From positions 84,330 to 148,329 of the forward strand of contig JAENRP010000050.1 in assembly GCA_024741835.1 (NCBI GenBank): a stretch of 64,000 nt of DNA. Reading direction: 5' to 3'. Of the stretch, positions 21,544-33,620 are shown piece after piece. The notes below the pieces were generated by a model, which did not search any database, was not told the origin of the DNA, and saw only the letters and a list, made by a program, of their open reading frames with translations. Both the position numbers and the translations under genes were made by a program. Each line of letters opens with the position of its first letter. Positions within the stretch are counted from its first letter, which is position 1. Source of the stretch: Diplocarpon mali (taxonomy: Eukaryota; Ascomycota; Leotiomycetes; Helotiales; Drepanopezizaceae).

Positions 21544-23758
21544 TCAGTTCATCTCAATATTTTGGGTATCATCTCTGGCTTCCTCATCACCTCCAAGTTC
21601 ATGCTCGACTTCGTCTACTACAAAACCCTCGTAATCCTCGAGATTCTTCTGGATATGGACCTTGAACTTGATAATGTCGTTCAACATCTTCTCAATCTCC
21701 GTGTGTAACTCTTCCCGAAGAGCATTTGCTCGTAGGGTGAGTTGCTCGTACCTGCAACGAGGTTAGTGCTGGACAGTTGCGCACGCCTAGGCCTACTTAC
21801 TCGATGTTGGTGTTCATCTCACGCTGTTCCATCAATTGGACAGACTCGGTCAGACCAGCCCGCATCTTTGCAAGCTCCTTCTCCATCTTCTCGATCTGGG
21901 TATCCGAGGCAACCTTCTGGGTAGTCGTGACCTAAGGTTTGTCAGTCATTGCGGTTTTGAAACCTGTAGAGTCCATACACACCTCCTTGGTCTTTTCGTA
22001 CTCCTCCTCAGCAGCCCGAACACGATGCTCGAGAGCCTCAACTTCACCTCGCTTGTCTTCAATGGCCTCCTTGATTCCGTCCAACAGATCATGATGCTTC
22101 ATCATCTCGTCTATCGCAATAGTCCGACGCTCAGAAATCTCCTTTCTAAGACTCAAGAAGCTGGCTTTGACCTGTCCTCGAAGATCCAGGTTCAGGATAT
22201 GTGCTGGTTGATATCCGGTGACAGCGTCTGCCAAAAGTCTGTCACTGTCAGCACTGGTACTGCCGGAAGTGCCCATCTGTGAGGTTGAAAAGTTCGGGCC
22301 CTCATTCGCCGTGACCTGCAACTCGTAGTTCCTGCCTTTGGCATTGATTGCTGTAGCGGGAATGAGGCCGATCTGATATCCCAGACTGTTGTACTTTTCG
22401 ACCATGCGTTCCAGGTCTTCAAGTTTCCGACTGGCCTCGCCTTCCTTTTCGGAAACCTTTTTCTTCGCATCTTCCAGTCTCTGAGACGTCGATTCGATGC
22501 CCTTTTGGAGACGCTCTCTTTCTACAGTCATGCGATCAATATCAGCCATGCTGATTCCCTGATCATCAACTGCCTTCTGCAAGTTTGATCTCTCATCATC
22601 AGCCTCTTTAAGGTCAACCAGGACCTTGTCGAGTTCTTCTTGAAGAAACTGAATCCGAGATTCATATTTCTCCGACTTTTGATTCATGCGATTATCGAAT
22701 TCCTCAAATTTGACCTTATCCTCCTCCATGATCTTAAAGTTTCGGTCGAGAGTAGCGACCTCGTTTCCAGACTTCTCGAGCATCTCAATTTCTTTCTCAA
22801 GCCGCTCATTCTCACCCTCGAGAATGTGCAATTCGTCAAGGTATTTAGAGTTTGACCGATCGAACTCCTGGGCCATGGCCTCAACATGCGGCGCTAGAAC
22901 CCTATCCTGCTCATCATCCCCAGCGTCATCGTCCATAGAAAGCCATTCCCGGTAAGCGCCGCTCAAGAACCTAAAGATAATCCTATCTCCATTTACATCA
23001 ACTCCGCTCTCTGCGCATGCATCATCATAATGGTTCGCGCCATATCCATCGAGCATGACAGCAAGTTGCATCATCCAGTGTAACAGACCAAGGAACAGAT
23101 GCCATGAGTTTGCCGACCCCACAGCTGCGAGGGAGCTTTTGGTGATGGTCTTGGCATATGGATACCGGAGCTGTACCAAAATTGGAGGAACCTCTTGGTC
23201 AATGCTCTTCTGGAATCGATAGCTCGGATCAATGCGGTGATACAGCCATTGAAACATGAAATTGAAATCTTTAGTCGTTGGTGATTTGATGGTGTTTTGC
23301 GAGAGTTGGTGCTTCATCTCCATTTCAAAATTGTTTGCCGACATGTACTCAAGCAGTTCGCTTCCAATTCTCGTCTGATATGAACGGTCTCTCAGCGGCC
23401 GAGGGTCCTTGGGAACCCCAGCTGGCTGTGGTGCTTGTTGGAAGAAACTTTGATGACCCATAAGTCCATTAGTGGAGGCTCTTGATCTGTAGACACTACT
23501 CCTGCGCTCCGAACTTTCTTGTGAAGACTTGTTCGTCGTGGTCGGCGCGAAGCTCTTCCTTCCACTACTGTTCTGGAACGGGGTGCGCTTGACGGATGAT
23601 ATGCCCATTTCCGCCAGATTTGTACCCGAAGACGATCGTTGGAATTGCGGCTGACTAGGGCGAGGAGGTGCGAGTGAAGCTCGCGAACCGGAGATTGAGC
23701 GGACGTGGCTGACAGTGAATGGCGCGTTGTTGCCAGACATCGAATTCGAACGCTTCAT
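21544..23758 (-). CDS. NDC80: Kinetochore protein Ndc80/Hec1
   Basis: Exons 23758-21983, 21931-21801 and 21751-21544 encode about 704 residues. A basic, serine-rich N-terminal tail of about 110 residues is followed by the calponin-homology domain (from about [20 protein letters not shown] through [15 protein letters not shown] and LPHW-like [11 protein letters not shown]). Long coiled coils follow to the end, where the Spc24/25 end of the complex should attach. Ndc80 couples kinetochores to microtubule plus ends through the CH domain and tail, which Aurora B (Ipl1) phosphorylates to correct attachments; the tail here has many S/T-R contexts. Introns of 51 and 49 bp keep frame. The first ATG (MKRSNS) was taken; a second at MSGNNA seven residues on is possible. 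The gene is divergent from PEX14. Confidence 0.95.
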
Positions 23759-24280
23759 GGCGGAGGCAGGTTGAGGAATGCTGGAATTGTAGTTGATACC
23801 ACCGAGAGTCTATAAAATTGTAAGCTCATAATATTATACCATTGCTTGATATGCTGGAAGAACGGTTCGCGCAAGGATCGCTAGGGCGCAACAAACCTCT
23901 CGTGGCCGTCGCACGGAGAAAAGTCCCGTGTCTTGCGACATTTGGACGGCTGGCAGCAGCCAAATAAAGATGCAGTATTCAAATCAGCAAGGCGGTTCGC
24001 TGTACGAATGTATGGTCGTCAAGATGCGACGGCGAGGTTGTATGTTGTCACGGTAGTTGCGACGGATGACAACAAAAGCTACTAAAAGTAAACAAGGCTC
24101 CACATATGGCAAGGCTCCATTTGTGGTCAAGCGCCTTGGCATCGAAGCCTGTCACCAGCCTCGGTCCGGCCTTTTCCATCAGCCTTAAACGAAATTTCCC
24201 CGGATTGCTCAACCTTCGCAGCACATCCCCTCGCATATCACATTTCCGCCGGGAAAGGGCAGCGAAGCCAAGGCATCATC
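23759..24280. promoter_or_regulatory. Divergent NDC80/PEX14 promoter
   Basis: A 522-bp space between the start codons of NDC80 (-) and PEX14 (+). No clear binding-site cluster was recognised. Confidence 0.4.
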
Positions 24281-25497
24281 ATGGCGGTTCGTGAAGATAT
24301 TGTCGCGTCGGCAGTAAGACTGGATACATCTCACCTGTGAGCATTGCTAATCAAGTGGAAGGTTACATGTGAGAGCAATGACGGCGAAATCATGTTTAGA
24401 TTACTGACTTCATTTCCTCAGTCCTGCAAGACCCAAGTGTTGCCGGCTCACCGATCGAGAACAGGATAGCATTCCTCCAGTCGAAGAATTTAACACAGGA
24501 GGAAATCGATACGGCACTGGCAAGGGCAGGCGGCGAGAGAGCGCCAGCGAACTATTCCAACTATGCTCCCACACAGCAGCAAGTGATGCGACAGCCACAA
24601 CCTGGATATGGGCATTATCAGCAGCCATGGCCGCAACCCCCACCAGAGGTGCCGAGGAGAGATTGGAGGGACTGGTTTATCATGGCGACTGTCACGGGAG
24701 GGGTCGGGTACGGGTTGTACGTTGTTGCGAAAGTAGGTGATTCAAAATTTAGGATGTTACTAGGTCGCTGACAGATCCAGCGATATTTGTATCCGATTAT
24801 TGCTCCACCTACTGCACCGCAGTTAGAGCAAGACAAGCAAGCCATCGATGAGTCGTTTGAAAAGGCATTCGCCCTACTAGACCAACTAGCTAAGGATACC
24901 GAGGCCCTGAAGACCTCGGAACAAGCACGTACCGACCGTCTGGACGCTGCTATGGCGGATGTGGAAGATGTTATCAGGACACTAAAGGTTTCAAGCGCAG
25001 CGCGGGAAGAAGACTCACGGCGGATGGGCGACGAGGTCCGCGGATTGAAGAACTTAATACCCCAGGCAATTGATGCACAGAAGGAGAACACCGACACGAG
25101 ATTGAGGGAGCTCAATACCGAATTGAGGAGCTTGAAGACGTTGATGAGTCAAAGATTGAACCCCACCACGTCAACTGCCACCAATTCCTACGGCCGGGCT
25201 TCAGCATTAGGAGCCTCGAGTGCGTCGCCGGCAGCTCCTTCAACTGCTACGAATGGAAGTCAAGCTACTGGAAGTCCAGTCGCGGAGATGACGCCCCCCA
25301 GGCCGGCGTTAGCGAGCAATGCATCCGGTACAGAGTCTGTAGCCTCGGTCCAGAACCGAAGTGCGAGTACCTTCAACACCGGGGTACCAGCTGGTAAAGC
25401 CTCCATTCCATCCTGGCAATTAGCCGCAGCAAACAAGAGCAACTCCAACAATGCTGAAGCAGGCAGCGGTTCCCAAGAAGCAAGTGGATCCTCGTAG
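24281..25497 (+). CDS. PEX14: Peroxisomal docking protein Pex14
   Basis: Pex14 forms the docking and translocation complex at the peroxisomal membrane and binds cargo receptor Pex5 through WxxxF/Y motifs. The N-terminal domain is clear: VREDIVASA, then LQDPSVAGSPIENRIAFLQSK and NLTQEEIDTALARAGG. A proline-rich stretch, a hydrophobic segment WFIMATVTGGVGYGLYVVA and a coiled coil with a Ser/Ala-rich tail follow. Exons 2 and 3 (24422-24732, 24781-25497) join cleanly. The first junction is a problem. The natural intron (GTAAGA at 24314, CTGAC branch, CCTCAG ending at 24421) leaves exon 1 one base short of keeping frame. Using TTTAG at 24399 instead keeps frame (360 residues) but adds eight residues (ITDFISSV) before LQDPSV and lacks a good branch site. 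A one-base deletion in the assembly is the likeliest explanation. Confidence 0.88.
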
Positions 25498-26104
25498 AGA
25501 CTTGGAAATGAAGTGGGAGGTTGGTACGGACTGCATTGGCGGCGTCTCGGTGCTCGGTTGTTGTGAAATCAACATATCAAATGTATTTAAATGTTCCTCC
25601 CATCAAAGGCATGACCAAATCCTGTGGAGACAAGAAACCAACAAGCTTCTCTGCACAGCAAGTAGACTTCTCGTGGAGACCAAGGCGTCGCAATCCAATC
25701 AGGGGTTTCAGCCTTGCCTGCAACTTCGCAAGATCCTGGCCACCAGAAAGCCAAAATTCAAAACCTATTCGCATCCCACACCCGCGCTGGTATCTGAAAT
25801 TCCGTTGGCGTACGTGAAACGCAAATCAGGCCACGAGTTCAGCCATTTCGCATTACGTCAAAAGAACGGCTCGAGACCAGCAACGGGGCTAGGATGAGCC
25901 TCGGCATCTGGGGACAGCCTCTCAGAAGGATGTCTTGCGTCTGTCTCTCTCTTCCTCTTCCTATTTCTCTCCTATTTTTGCAAGTGTATATATTTGTTGT
26001 TTGCCATCGAGTTTTCTCATCACTTTTGCTTAGAGTTGTTTCCGTGTTGGTTTTCGCTCCAATCATCTTCTCTTACGTCACTGTTGTAATTCTCGACTTT
26101 CCAG
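25498..26104. other. Intergenic spacer
   Basis: This 607-bp space lies between two plus-strand genes. A pyrimidine-rich stretch at about 25930-25980 lies upstream of the next gene, as is common in fungal promoters. No gene was seen. Confidence 0.5.
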
Positions 26105-28027
26105 ATGGACACCTCCTCGCCATTGCCTCTCTTGAAAGCCATCCTCCCCAAGGTCCCTCTGATGGGGAGGACGGCACTGTCTCATACCCTCGGTTTCTGT
26201 ACGTCTCCGTACCTCTCTATATAAAATCTCAGCTCTCTAGCCATCTCATCCACTCACTACCCTCATCCAATCCCCTGCCTGTCTATATCACCAGCTAACA
26301 CAGCCAGCCGAACACTCTAAGCACTGGGACCTGCGGACTACCCTCACGGTCACAACCCTGCGCTCTTTTCTGGTCGACTCGCCGCCGCAGCCCTTGGGCA
26401 AGATCCAGCTCATGAGCCTCAAAGCGCCGGAGATCAAAGGTCGGATCTGGGTCAGTAGGTTGGTGTTGAAGAGGCCGGACGAAGACGACGTGTGGAGCAA
26501 GTTGGAAAGCGCTATTGATGCGCTCAGAGGAGAGGGCGAGGAGAGTGGGGAGAAGGGGGGTGTCAGGGCCCCCGGGGTTGTGGATGTAGAAGCCGAGGTT
26601 GGTTTATTTACTCTTCCTGTCTCTCTTTTCTGTGCCCGGATCTGCGAGGAAGCGGAGAAGGGGAGGTGGAAGAGTTGGAGCTGGAGCTGGGAGGTAGAGG
26701 TTTCGAAGCAAGTTCGGACAGCAGAGGGAACGATGCTGATGAAAACAGTGGACGGGCTACAGAGCAGGCGCAACGAGGAGCTCGCTTGAGCTCAAGATTC
26801 CCGAGGAGGATAAGTACAAGGAGATGATGAAGGAAGTCGAGTCTCCAATTACCGTGCTCTATTTCCACGGCGGAGCTTACTACTTGAGTAAACTCTCTTT
26901 CTTCTCCCTCGCCTTAGCCTTCGCTTCACCCATTACCCCTCTACCCCGCCCTCCGGAGATGTCTACGGAGAGTCTCGCTTCATATAATCAGATTAAAAAA
27001 CACGTCCTAACAAAACAACCAAACAGTGGACCCAGCGACGCACCGCCCAACCACCCAGAAACTCGCCAAACTCACCAAAGGCCGATGTCTCTCAGTCCGC
27101 TACCGCCTCGCGCCGCAAAATCCCTTTCCAGCAGCTCTCCTCGACGCTCTGATAGCCTACCTCACTCTCCTCTACCCACCGCCAGGCTCTCTCCATGCCG
27201 CCGTAGCACCGGAGCACAGTCCGTGTCCTTTCCCCGCCCATTTCCGGCTTTCTAGTGCTGTGCGACGCTGACACCACCCAGTCGTGTTCGCCGGCGACTC
27301 CGCCGGCGGCAACCTTGCTCTCGCTCTTCTTCAACTCCTCCTCCACTTCCAGCGACACCCACCCCAGACCCCTCTCCTCTTCAACACCCACCACGTCGCC
27401 CTCCCCCTCCCCGCCGGCGTAGCAACCTGCTCCCCCTGGACAGACATAACCCACTCCTCGCCGTCCTGCACACGCAACCTCTCCACCGACTACCTGCCGC
27501 CCCTCACCTCCCGACCGCACCCGCCCGACGCCATCTGGCCGGCCTCCCCGCCGCGGAAGAACCTCTACGCCGCCGATGCGGTGCTTACGCACCCGCTCGT
27601 CTCGCCCCTCGGCGCGTCGTCGTGGCGCGGCAGCTGTCCGCTGTACATCGCGACGGGCACGGAGCTGCTGACCGATGAGGATCGGCACGTCGCGGCCAAG
27701 GCGGCGCGGCAGGGGGTCAGGGTCGTGTATGATGAGTTCGAGGCGATGCCGCACTGCTTTGCGATGATGCTGGAGGGGCTGCCTGGGAGCAAGATGTTCT
27801 TCGAGCGCTGGGCTGGGTTTATGAGGGCGTGTGTTGGGGGTGGCGGTGTTGATGGCGAGTCGGAGGTGAAGACGAAGGGGACGAGGATCAGGGCGAAGAC
27901 GCTGGTGCAGGAAAGCGTTGCAGTCGAAGGCCTGAGCGACGAGGGGGACGAGAGTGTGCTGGAGAGGATGAGGCGGAGGGCAGGGGAGATGAGCGGCGAC
28001 GTGCCGGAGACGGTTGCGAAGTTGTGA
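26105..28027 (+). CDS. HSL-type alpha/beta hydrolase (acetyl-hydrolase/esterase)
   Basis: Five exons (26105-26198, 26308-26597, 26749-26887, 27027-27218, 27282-28027) encode 486 residues. It belongs to the alpha/beta hydrolase fold-3 group related to hormone-sensitive lipase. The oxyanion-hole motif HGGAYY is at about 168-173, the nucleophile motif GDSAGG has its serine at about 245, an acidic segment GTELLTDED follows, and the likely catalytic histidine is in EAMPHCF at about 396. Short introns split the sequence around these motifs and all joins keep frame. The 3' half is very GC-rich with strong C/G third-position use. The substrate is unknown; family members include arylacetamide deacetylases and steryl-ester or xenobiotic esterases. 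No signal peptide is obvious. Confidence 0.85.
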
Positions 28028-28607
28028 TGACTGATTTTGGCAGGTAAGAAGGAATAGATTGAGACGGGTACACTAATGGGATCTACGGATGGGGACACAA
28101 ATCCACAGATGGAGGTGAGCGCTGTTGCCACGCGTGGTCGGTTCAGGTCTACGTGGGATGAACGAGATAGTATTATTGATAATTAGCACCCTACCACAAG
28201 CGAGAACTCTCTCGAGTCAACAAACCATACACCTCGACAACCAGCCCTGGCCCCACATCCCCATCAGCAACTTCACACGCCACACCATGCCACTTCACAG
28301 AAGACAAGGAGCGACGGAGCAGAGGATCGGTCATCGCTGTGTGCGACTGTCCATTTGTTCATAAACACCTAGCTACCTCCCACCTGCCCCACCTCTGGCC
28401 CCCGCTTCAGCTCCCACCTTGGAACCTCCCAAAATGCCCTGTGCCCCGACCTTGTAAAGTTTTATGGTTTATATTAAGAAAGACGAAGCAGATTCTATAT
28501 GCAGAGGAATGAGGCATGAAGCACACCCCAAAACACCGTCTATGCCTGGCCTAACCACCACGCAAGATAACGCAGACCGAGTCCCTCACTCAGCCCGAGA
28601 GAACGGA
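28028..28607. other. Convergent 3' spacer
   Basis: A 580-bp space between the 3' ends of the hydrolase and HMG-CoA synthase genes. No gene was recognised. Confidence 0.6.
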
Positions 28608-30202
28608 TCATTTCTTGACGGCGTACTTGCGGCGGAACATCTCGTCGACGCTCTCGAGGTAGTACGTCGAGGGCGCGATGGTGTCGGCGCTGCCGGTGGG
28701 CGTGTAGCTCTTCTGGAGGTGGGCCTTCTTGCGGAGTTCGCACATCTGTGATGCGTTAGTACATGGTTTCTCCTCAATCCCTAGGAGCCGACGTGCAGGC
28801 GAAAGGAGGGAGAGGGATCTTACCGCATCGTAGACCTCCGGCGCGACAGTCAACCGCGCAGCGAGCCTCTCCTTCAGGTTCAGCGTCTTCTGGATGTTCT
28901 CCGTCGACCCTGTGACCTTGACCGAGAACAGCGACGAAGCTAGTCCGGATCCGTAGCTGAAGATTCCCACTCGCTTGCCTTGCAGAGCTGCGCTGTCGAC
29001 GTTGCTGAGCAGAGACGCGAGACCGCCGTACACACTTGCGCAGTACATGTTGCCGCACATAGTCGGGACCTCGGTAGAGGCGGCTACGCGCTCGGCGAAG
29101 CGCTTCTTCGTCAGGCCCATGAATGTCTTCTCGATGGCCTTGTCGGCGAGAGATTGGTTGTAGTCGATATCGCGGAGCTCGGCTGGGACGTCGGTAAAGG
29201 CGGGGGAGGTGGGGTCGGCGAGGTAGTCGTTGTAGAGCAGGCGGCCGTAGGACTTGGCGACCAGCTTGCAGTTGGGCGCGTGGAAGGTCATGTAGTCGAA
29301 TCTGTCGAGCGGGGTCTTGGACGAATGCCCCTCGGCGTGGCCGTTGCTGGCGCCGTTGGCTCTGGACTTGAGCACGGCTTCGCGCTTGTTATACGCCTTG
29401 TAGCACGAGTCCACGGCCTCGGTGTAGCATCGGTTGGAGAAGTGACCGTCGACGATCGGGTACTCGCTCGTCAGGTCGGGCTTGTAGAAATCGTAGGCGT
29501 GCTGCATGTAACTTCCTCGCAGACCGGCCTCGAACACAACAGGCGCGTCGGCACCGATGAGCATGGCAACGGCGCCGGCCCCTCCGGTCGGACGAGCGGC
29601 GCCTCTGGCGTACAGGGCGATGTCTCCAGCGACTACGATGGCATCCCGCCCGTCCCAGCCCGAAGACTCGACCCAGTTGACGGCATTGAAGAGCGCATTG
29701 GTTCCTCCGTAGCACGCATTGACCGTGTCCACACCTTCGATGTTTGTGTTGTCGCCAAACAGCTGCATAAGAACCGACTTGCACGACTTGGACTTGTCCA
29801 GAATGGTCTCGGTGCCGACTTCTAGGCGTCCGATGGAGTTGGTGTCAATGTTGTACTTGCGGAGGAGATTGGAGGTCGCGGTCAGGGCGAAGGAGTAAAT
29901 GTCTGGCAGGTGTCAATGTCGTCGCCAGAGGGGATATGGATAGCCCACCTTCTCTGTCATCGCAGAAGCTCATCTTCGTCTGGCCCAGGCCGATCGTGTA
30001 TTTCCCCGTACTCACGCCATCGAATTTCTCGAGCTCGACCTGGTCGACACACTACAGCATCACGGTCAGTCCGTACTCGACAGCGCGATCCCAGGCGCGT
30101 ACAATGCACGGCATTCATCTTGAAGGCAGTGCGGCATACCTGGCTCGGGAAGTAGATTTCAATAGCCTTGATGCCAATGTTTTGCGGGCGGGCAGAAGAC
30201 AT
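28608..30202 (-). CDS. ERG13: Hydroxymethylglutaryl-CoA synthase
   Basis: Exons 30202-30140, 30051-29949, 29902-28824 and 28745-28608 encode 460 residues. The enzyme condenses acetyl-CoA with acetoacetyl-CoA to HMG-CoA in the mevalonate pathway. The N-terminus [16 protein letters not shown] and the following EKFDG and [19 protein letters not shown] are family hallmarks. The catalytic cysteine is in [16 protein letters not shown] (about residue 119), and the catalytic histidine block [14 protein letters not shown] is present. The last intron (28746-28823, 78 bp) is in phase and contains no stop, so retention would add 26 residues; splicing gives [13 protein letters not shown], the expected family join. 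There is no mitochondrial presequence, so a cytosolic, sterol-pathway role is inferred. Confidence 0.95.
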
Positions 30203-31031
30203 GCTGAGGCGGTGAAGCGGGGTTCCTTTTTTTTTTTTGGGCACAGTCAGTTAGGGTTTTGCAAATGCAGAAATCCGCACAAGGGTTCCGTCCGTACCAG
30301 AATGAGGAGAAACGTGGGCAGGAACCTGCAGGAGGAAATTCAGCGAGGGACGTGGTGTTGTGGAGGACGCAGTAAAAAGGGGTGTCAATAATAGACGGGG
30401 GAGAGTGGGGGAGGGTCAAATAGATTGGACTGGCCTGGCAGTCTTGTCAAGGGATCTTGGGGGGAATTTTTTGGGTAGCTGCCGCCACTAAGGCCGTCCC
30501 CCAACCAAGGGCCAGGATAACAGTCGCCCATAGCGGAGAGTCACTCACGAATGTATGGAGATGAGGATGGAGATGAGCACGAGAGGAGACGAGGGAAGAG
30601 GGAAGAGGGAAGACGGAGATGAGAGGAATGTCGTCGATTGTGTGGTCGCGGGGGGGAGGCGGGGAGCGGGAGGGGGGGTTTTTCTCCCTCGCTTTTTTTT
30701 CCTTTTTCCCCTATTTTTACCCCCTTCGGTTGCCTGCGGAACAAAACAAAATGTCGAGAGCTCAGGTTGGACTTCAACGCGCCCGTTTTTACTCCATCTG
30801 GACGGATATACAGACGACCAAAGAGCTAGTGCGCGTGGCAGTGCATATTGCATGCGCCAACGCCCCCAAAGAGCAAAGGAATCAATAGAACAGGAGGTTC
30901 CGATGAGAATTGGTTTTGGCGGGTTCTACTCAAGACGAGTCGGAAGACCTGTCTCTCTCTCGCATCGAAACCGGTGAATCAATCACGTTTGGAGGCTTCG
31001 TTCCGGATCAGGTGTCGCGGAGGGACGATAG

Positions 31032-31118
31032 TCGGCAGAACAAAGAAAGAAATCCAGAAGTCGGCAGAACAGAGAAAGAAACCCAGAAGTCGACAGAACA
31101 AAGAAAGAAATCCAGAAA
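31032..31118 (+). repeat. 29-bp tandem repeat, three copies
   Basis: Units at 31032-31060, 31061-31089 and 31090-31118 begin TCGGCAGAAC or TCGACAGAAC and differ at only a few positions. Degenerate TCGACAAG-type short repeats continue to about 31190. Confidence 0.9.
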
Positions 31119-33550
31119 TCACCAAGCCAACAAGTCGACAAGCAGACAAGTCGACAAGTAAACAAGCAAACGAGTCGGCAAGTAAACAAAGGCTCCCCCC
31201 ACCTCCCGCCGACTTCGGGCTCGGAAGGCAGGACCAGGCACGTGATCCAACCGGCCAGACCTGTCCAGCAAGCTCGAGCCAGGTCTCAAGCAAGTACACA
31301 TACACAGGTCGACTACAAAGCACCTCCTATATCAACCACCACACGCCAACAATGCTTTTCTACTCTGCAGACCCGTTCCTTGTTTTGGAAGCCTTGGAAG
31401 GGTACCGTTGCGTTTCTATGTCTCGACATTTCCATATCTCTCATGCCCACACTCTGCAACATCGGAAGAAATCTGCACCCCGTCCTCCCATACAGGTACA
31501 GTACAGTCAGATCAGACCAGATCAGATAATGCCCACCACAGACCCCCTCCCGCCACGAGCCCTTCGCGCACAGGAAGAATCAGAAGCTATCTTTGGCCGG
31601 TGGCTTCTTCTTCTCCGCCTCCTTCGGTTTTCTTCGCTTATCGGCACATCACGGCCGGCCTTCGCTGGTGTGTTTGTTTTCCTACTTGATTGGGTCCCTG
31701 GTATCTGAGGGAAGGAGATCGTTCCGCGGAATGTAGCTCATATCCCCTCGCCAGCTTTCGAAACGGCGAGAGTTGATTACTCATTCTAGATCTTTTGACT
31801 CTACCCTACCCCTCCAGCGAATCGAGTCCCGATGTGTCAACATCGCTGTTATTGCCTTGCACACTGTGATGTTTTCATCCGATAACCCGTTTCGTCAGAG
31901 CGCGTCACGCATCCCTGACATGGTTCACGTGGGACGATCGGCTTTCAAATGCACCCGGGACTGGCACTATCGTACCGAAACCCGGGAACCATCCGAGGCC
32001 GATATTCGATGTTCGATTCTCGAAAGTCGCGCGGCGGCGGCATTCCCTCGTAAATCCCCATGCATACTGTAGAAGGCCAGACGGCCTCGAGGGCGGAGCG
32101 TCATACTCGGGCTTTTCTCTCCATGTGCGACGGCATGTAATGGTTATCCATATGATCTTACAGAATCATAAGGTTTGGCACCCTGTGTTTATGGGTCAGC
32201 TGATGCAAAAAATACTGGCGTAGTATGTTGTATTTGCTGGTCAGTATAAGTCCCTACATCTGCTGCCTGTCCGGAGGATGACGCTCCGCTGGCCCGCCGG
32301 GGGCCACTGCCGTGGAGGCCGTCTCAATTAACTGTGCAGATGAAGCTCGCGCTGATCCGACGCAGGTCGGGTGGGGAGGAGGGATATAGGTACTTTACTT
32401 ATCCTCGGGATCGAGGTCGACCAGATGTCAGATTTGCCCGAGCTTGGAAGCCAAGGGTATAGACACCAAGGACGGGACCGAGCTCGAGTTCGCCAAGCTG
32501 TGTTGTCGTGTTTCCCGACACGGAGTCCACACGGGGTTTACGACTGGGTTACGCCGTATGTACGGTACGTAGCGCAAAGTACAATACTACCTAGATATAC
32601 TCTGCTGTGCAATCGAGATTGGAATTGGAAAGATGATCATAGAGGCTTGTCCGTGGGACTCGCGGGGAGACTCGTCGAGCCACTGTCTCTTTACCGACTT
32701 GCACTTACGCTGTCCTGTGTAGAGTAAACAAACATGGTCCAAAAGCCATAGAAAATGGCAGAAACAGGCGGGCGGTGGACGAGACCCATTGAGCCTCAAG
32801 CGATGCCGGGTAGTGCAATGAAATGCCAAGCCCCACCGCCGGGGTCTGGCGGGGTCTGCCGGGGTATGAGCGAGGTACGGGGTGCACAACTGTATAAAGT
32901 TGCTTCGTAGCAAGGGAGACCCATGTTTTCCACACCGCCTTCGCCGAGCCAGAGTACGGTGTGCGGCAGAATCGAAGGGGGCCTCTGAACTACCTACCTA
33001 GGTATCGAGTATGTAGAGAGATGCTCGTGGTCCAGCAAAAGCATTGTGCTTGGTACAGGCGAAGGGCGATATTCTGCCGCTTACTCATCCCTGGTCGAGG
33101 CGGTGGGAAAGGATGAGATCTCCCCCTGCCGCGAAGTGCTCGAGCTCGACCTCCCGACTCTCAGAGGACTCTGTACATGACTTTGTCGGCATACAGGTCA
33201 TATGACGAACAGTCATGTGATCAAGCACATGACCAGCGAGGCTTGGCAAATACTGTATCTACTCTACGCTCTCGAGGAACAGCTGCGAAAGCAAGCTCTT
33301 TACACACGACTACAATACAACGTATTCGCGAAGCTTCAGCTGTGCGCACCATCACCCAATGTGATACCAACAGACTTCGTGTGCAGTGCAGTGCATAGAG
33401 CAGAACCAGTCCAGCGGCCGGCCTGCTTGCTTCTTCTGCTCTGCAGCGGCCTTACCATGGCAGGCGTGGGCTATTGATTCCGAATCAGTGCCAGTGCCGT
33501 GCAGCGGTGCGAGAGACCAGCTCCAACACATTTTTAGCCTCAGCGCCCGG

Positions 33551-33620
33551 CGTCTCTTCTTCTTGTTCTTCTTCTTCTTCTCCTTCATCTTCTCCTCCTC
33601 CTCCTCCTCCTTCTTCTCCC
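33551..33620 (+). repeat. CTT/CTC trinucleotide-rich tract
   Basis: About 70 bases built largely of TTC and TCC triplets. It makes low-complexity Ser/Phe-rich open frames in several frames that are not genes. Confidence 0.8.

Noticed and set aside
28980..29825. 281-codon plus-strand frame over HMG-CoA synthase
   Set aside because: Antisense shadow caused by the strong codon bias of the enzyme gene.
31032..31118. CRISPR-like array
   Set aside because: Repeats are directly adjacent without spacers and the genome is eukaryotic, so this is a minisatellite.
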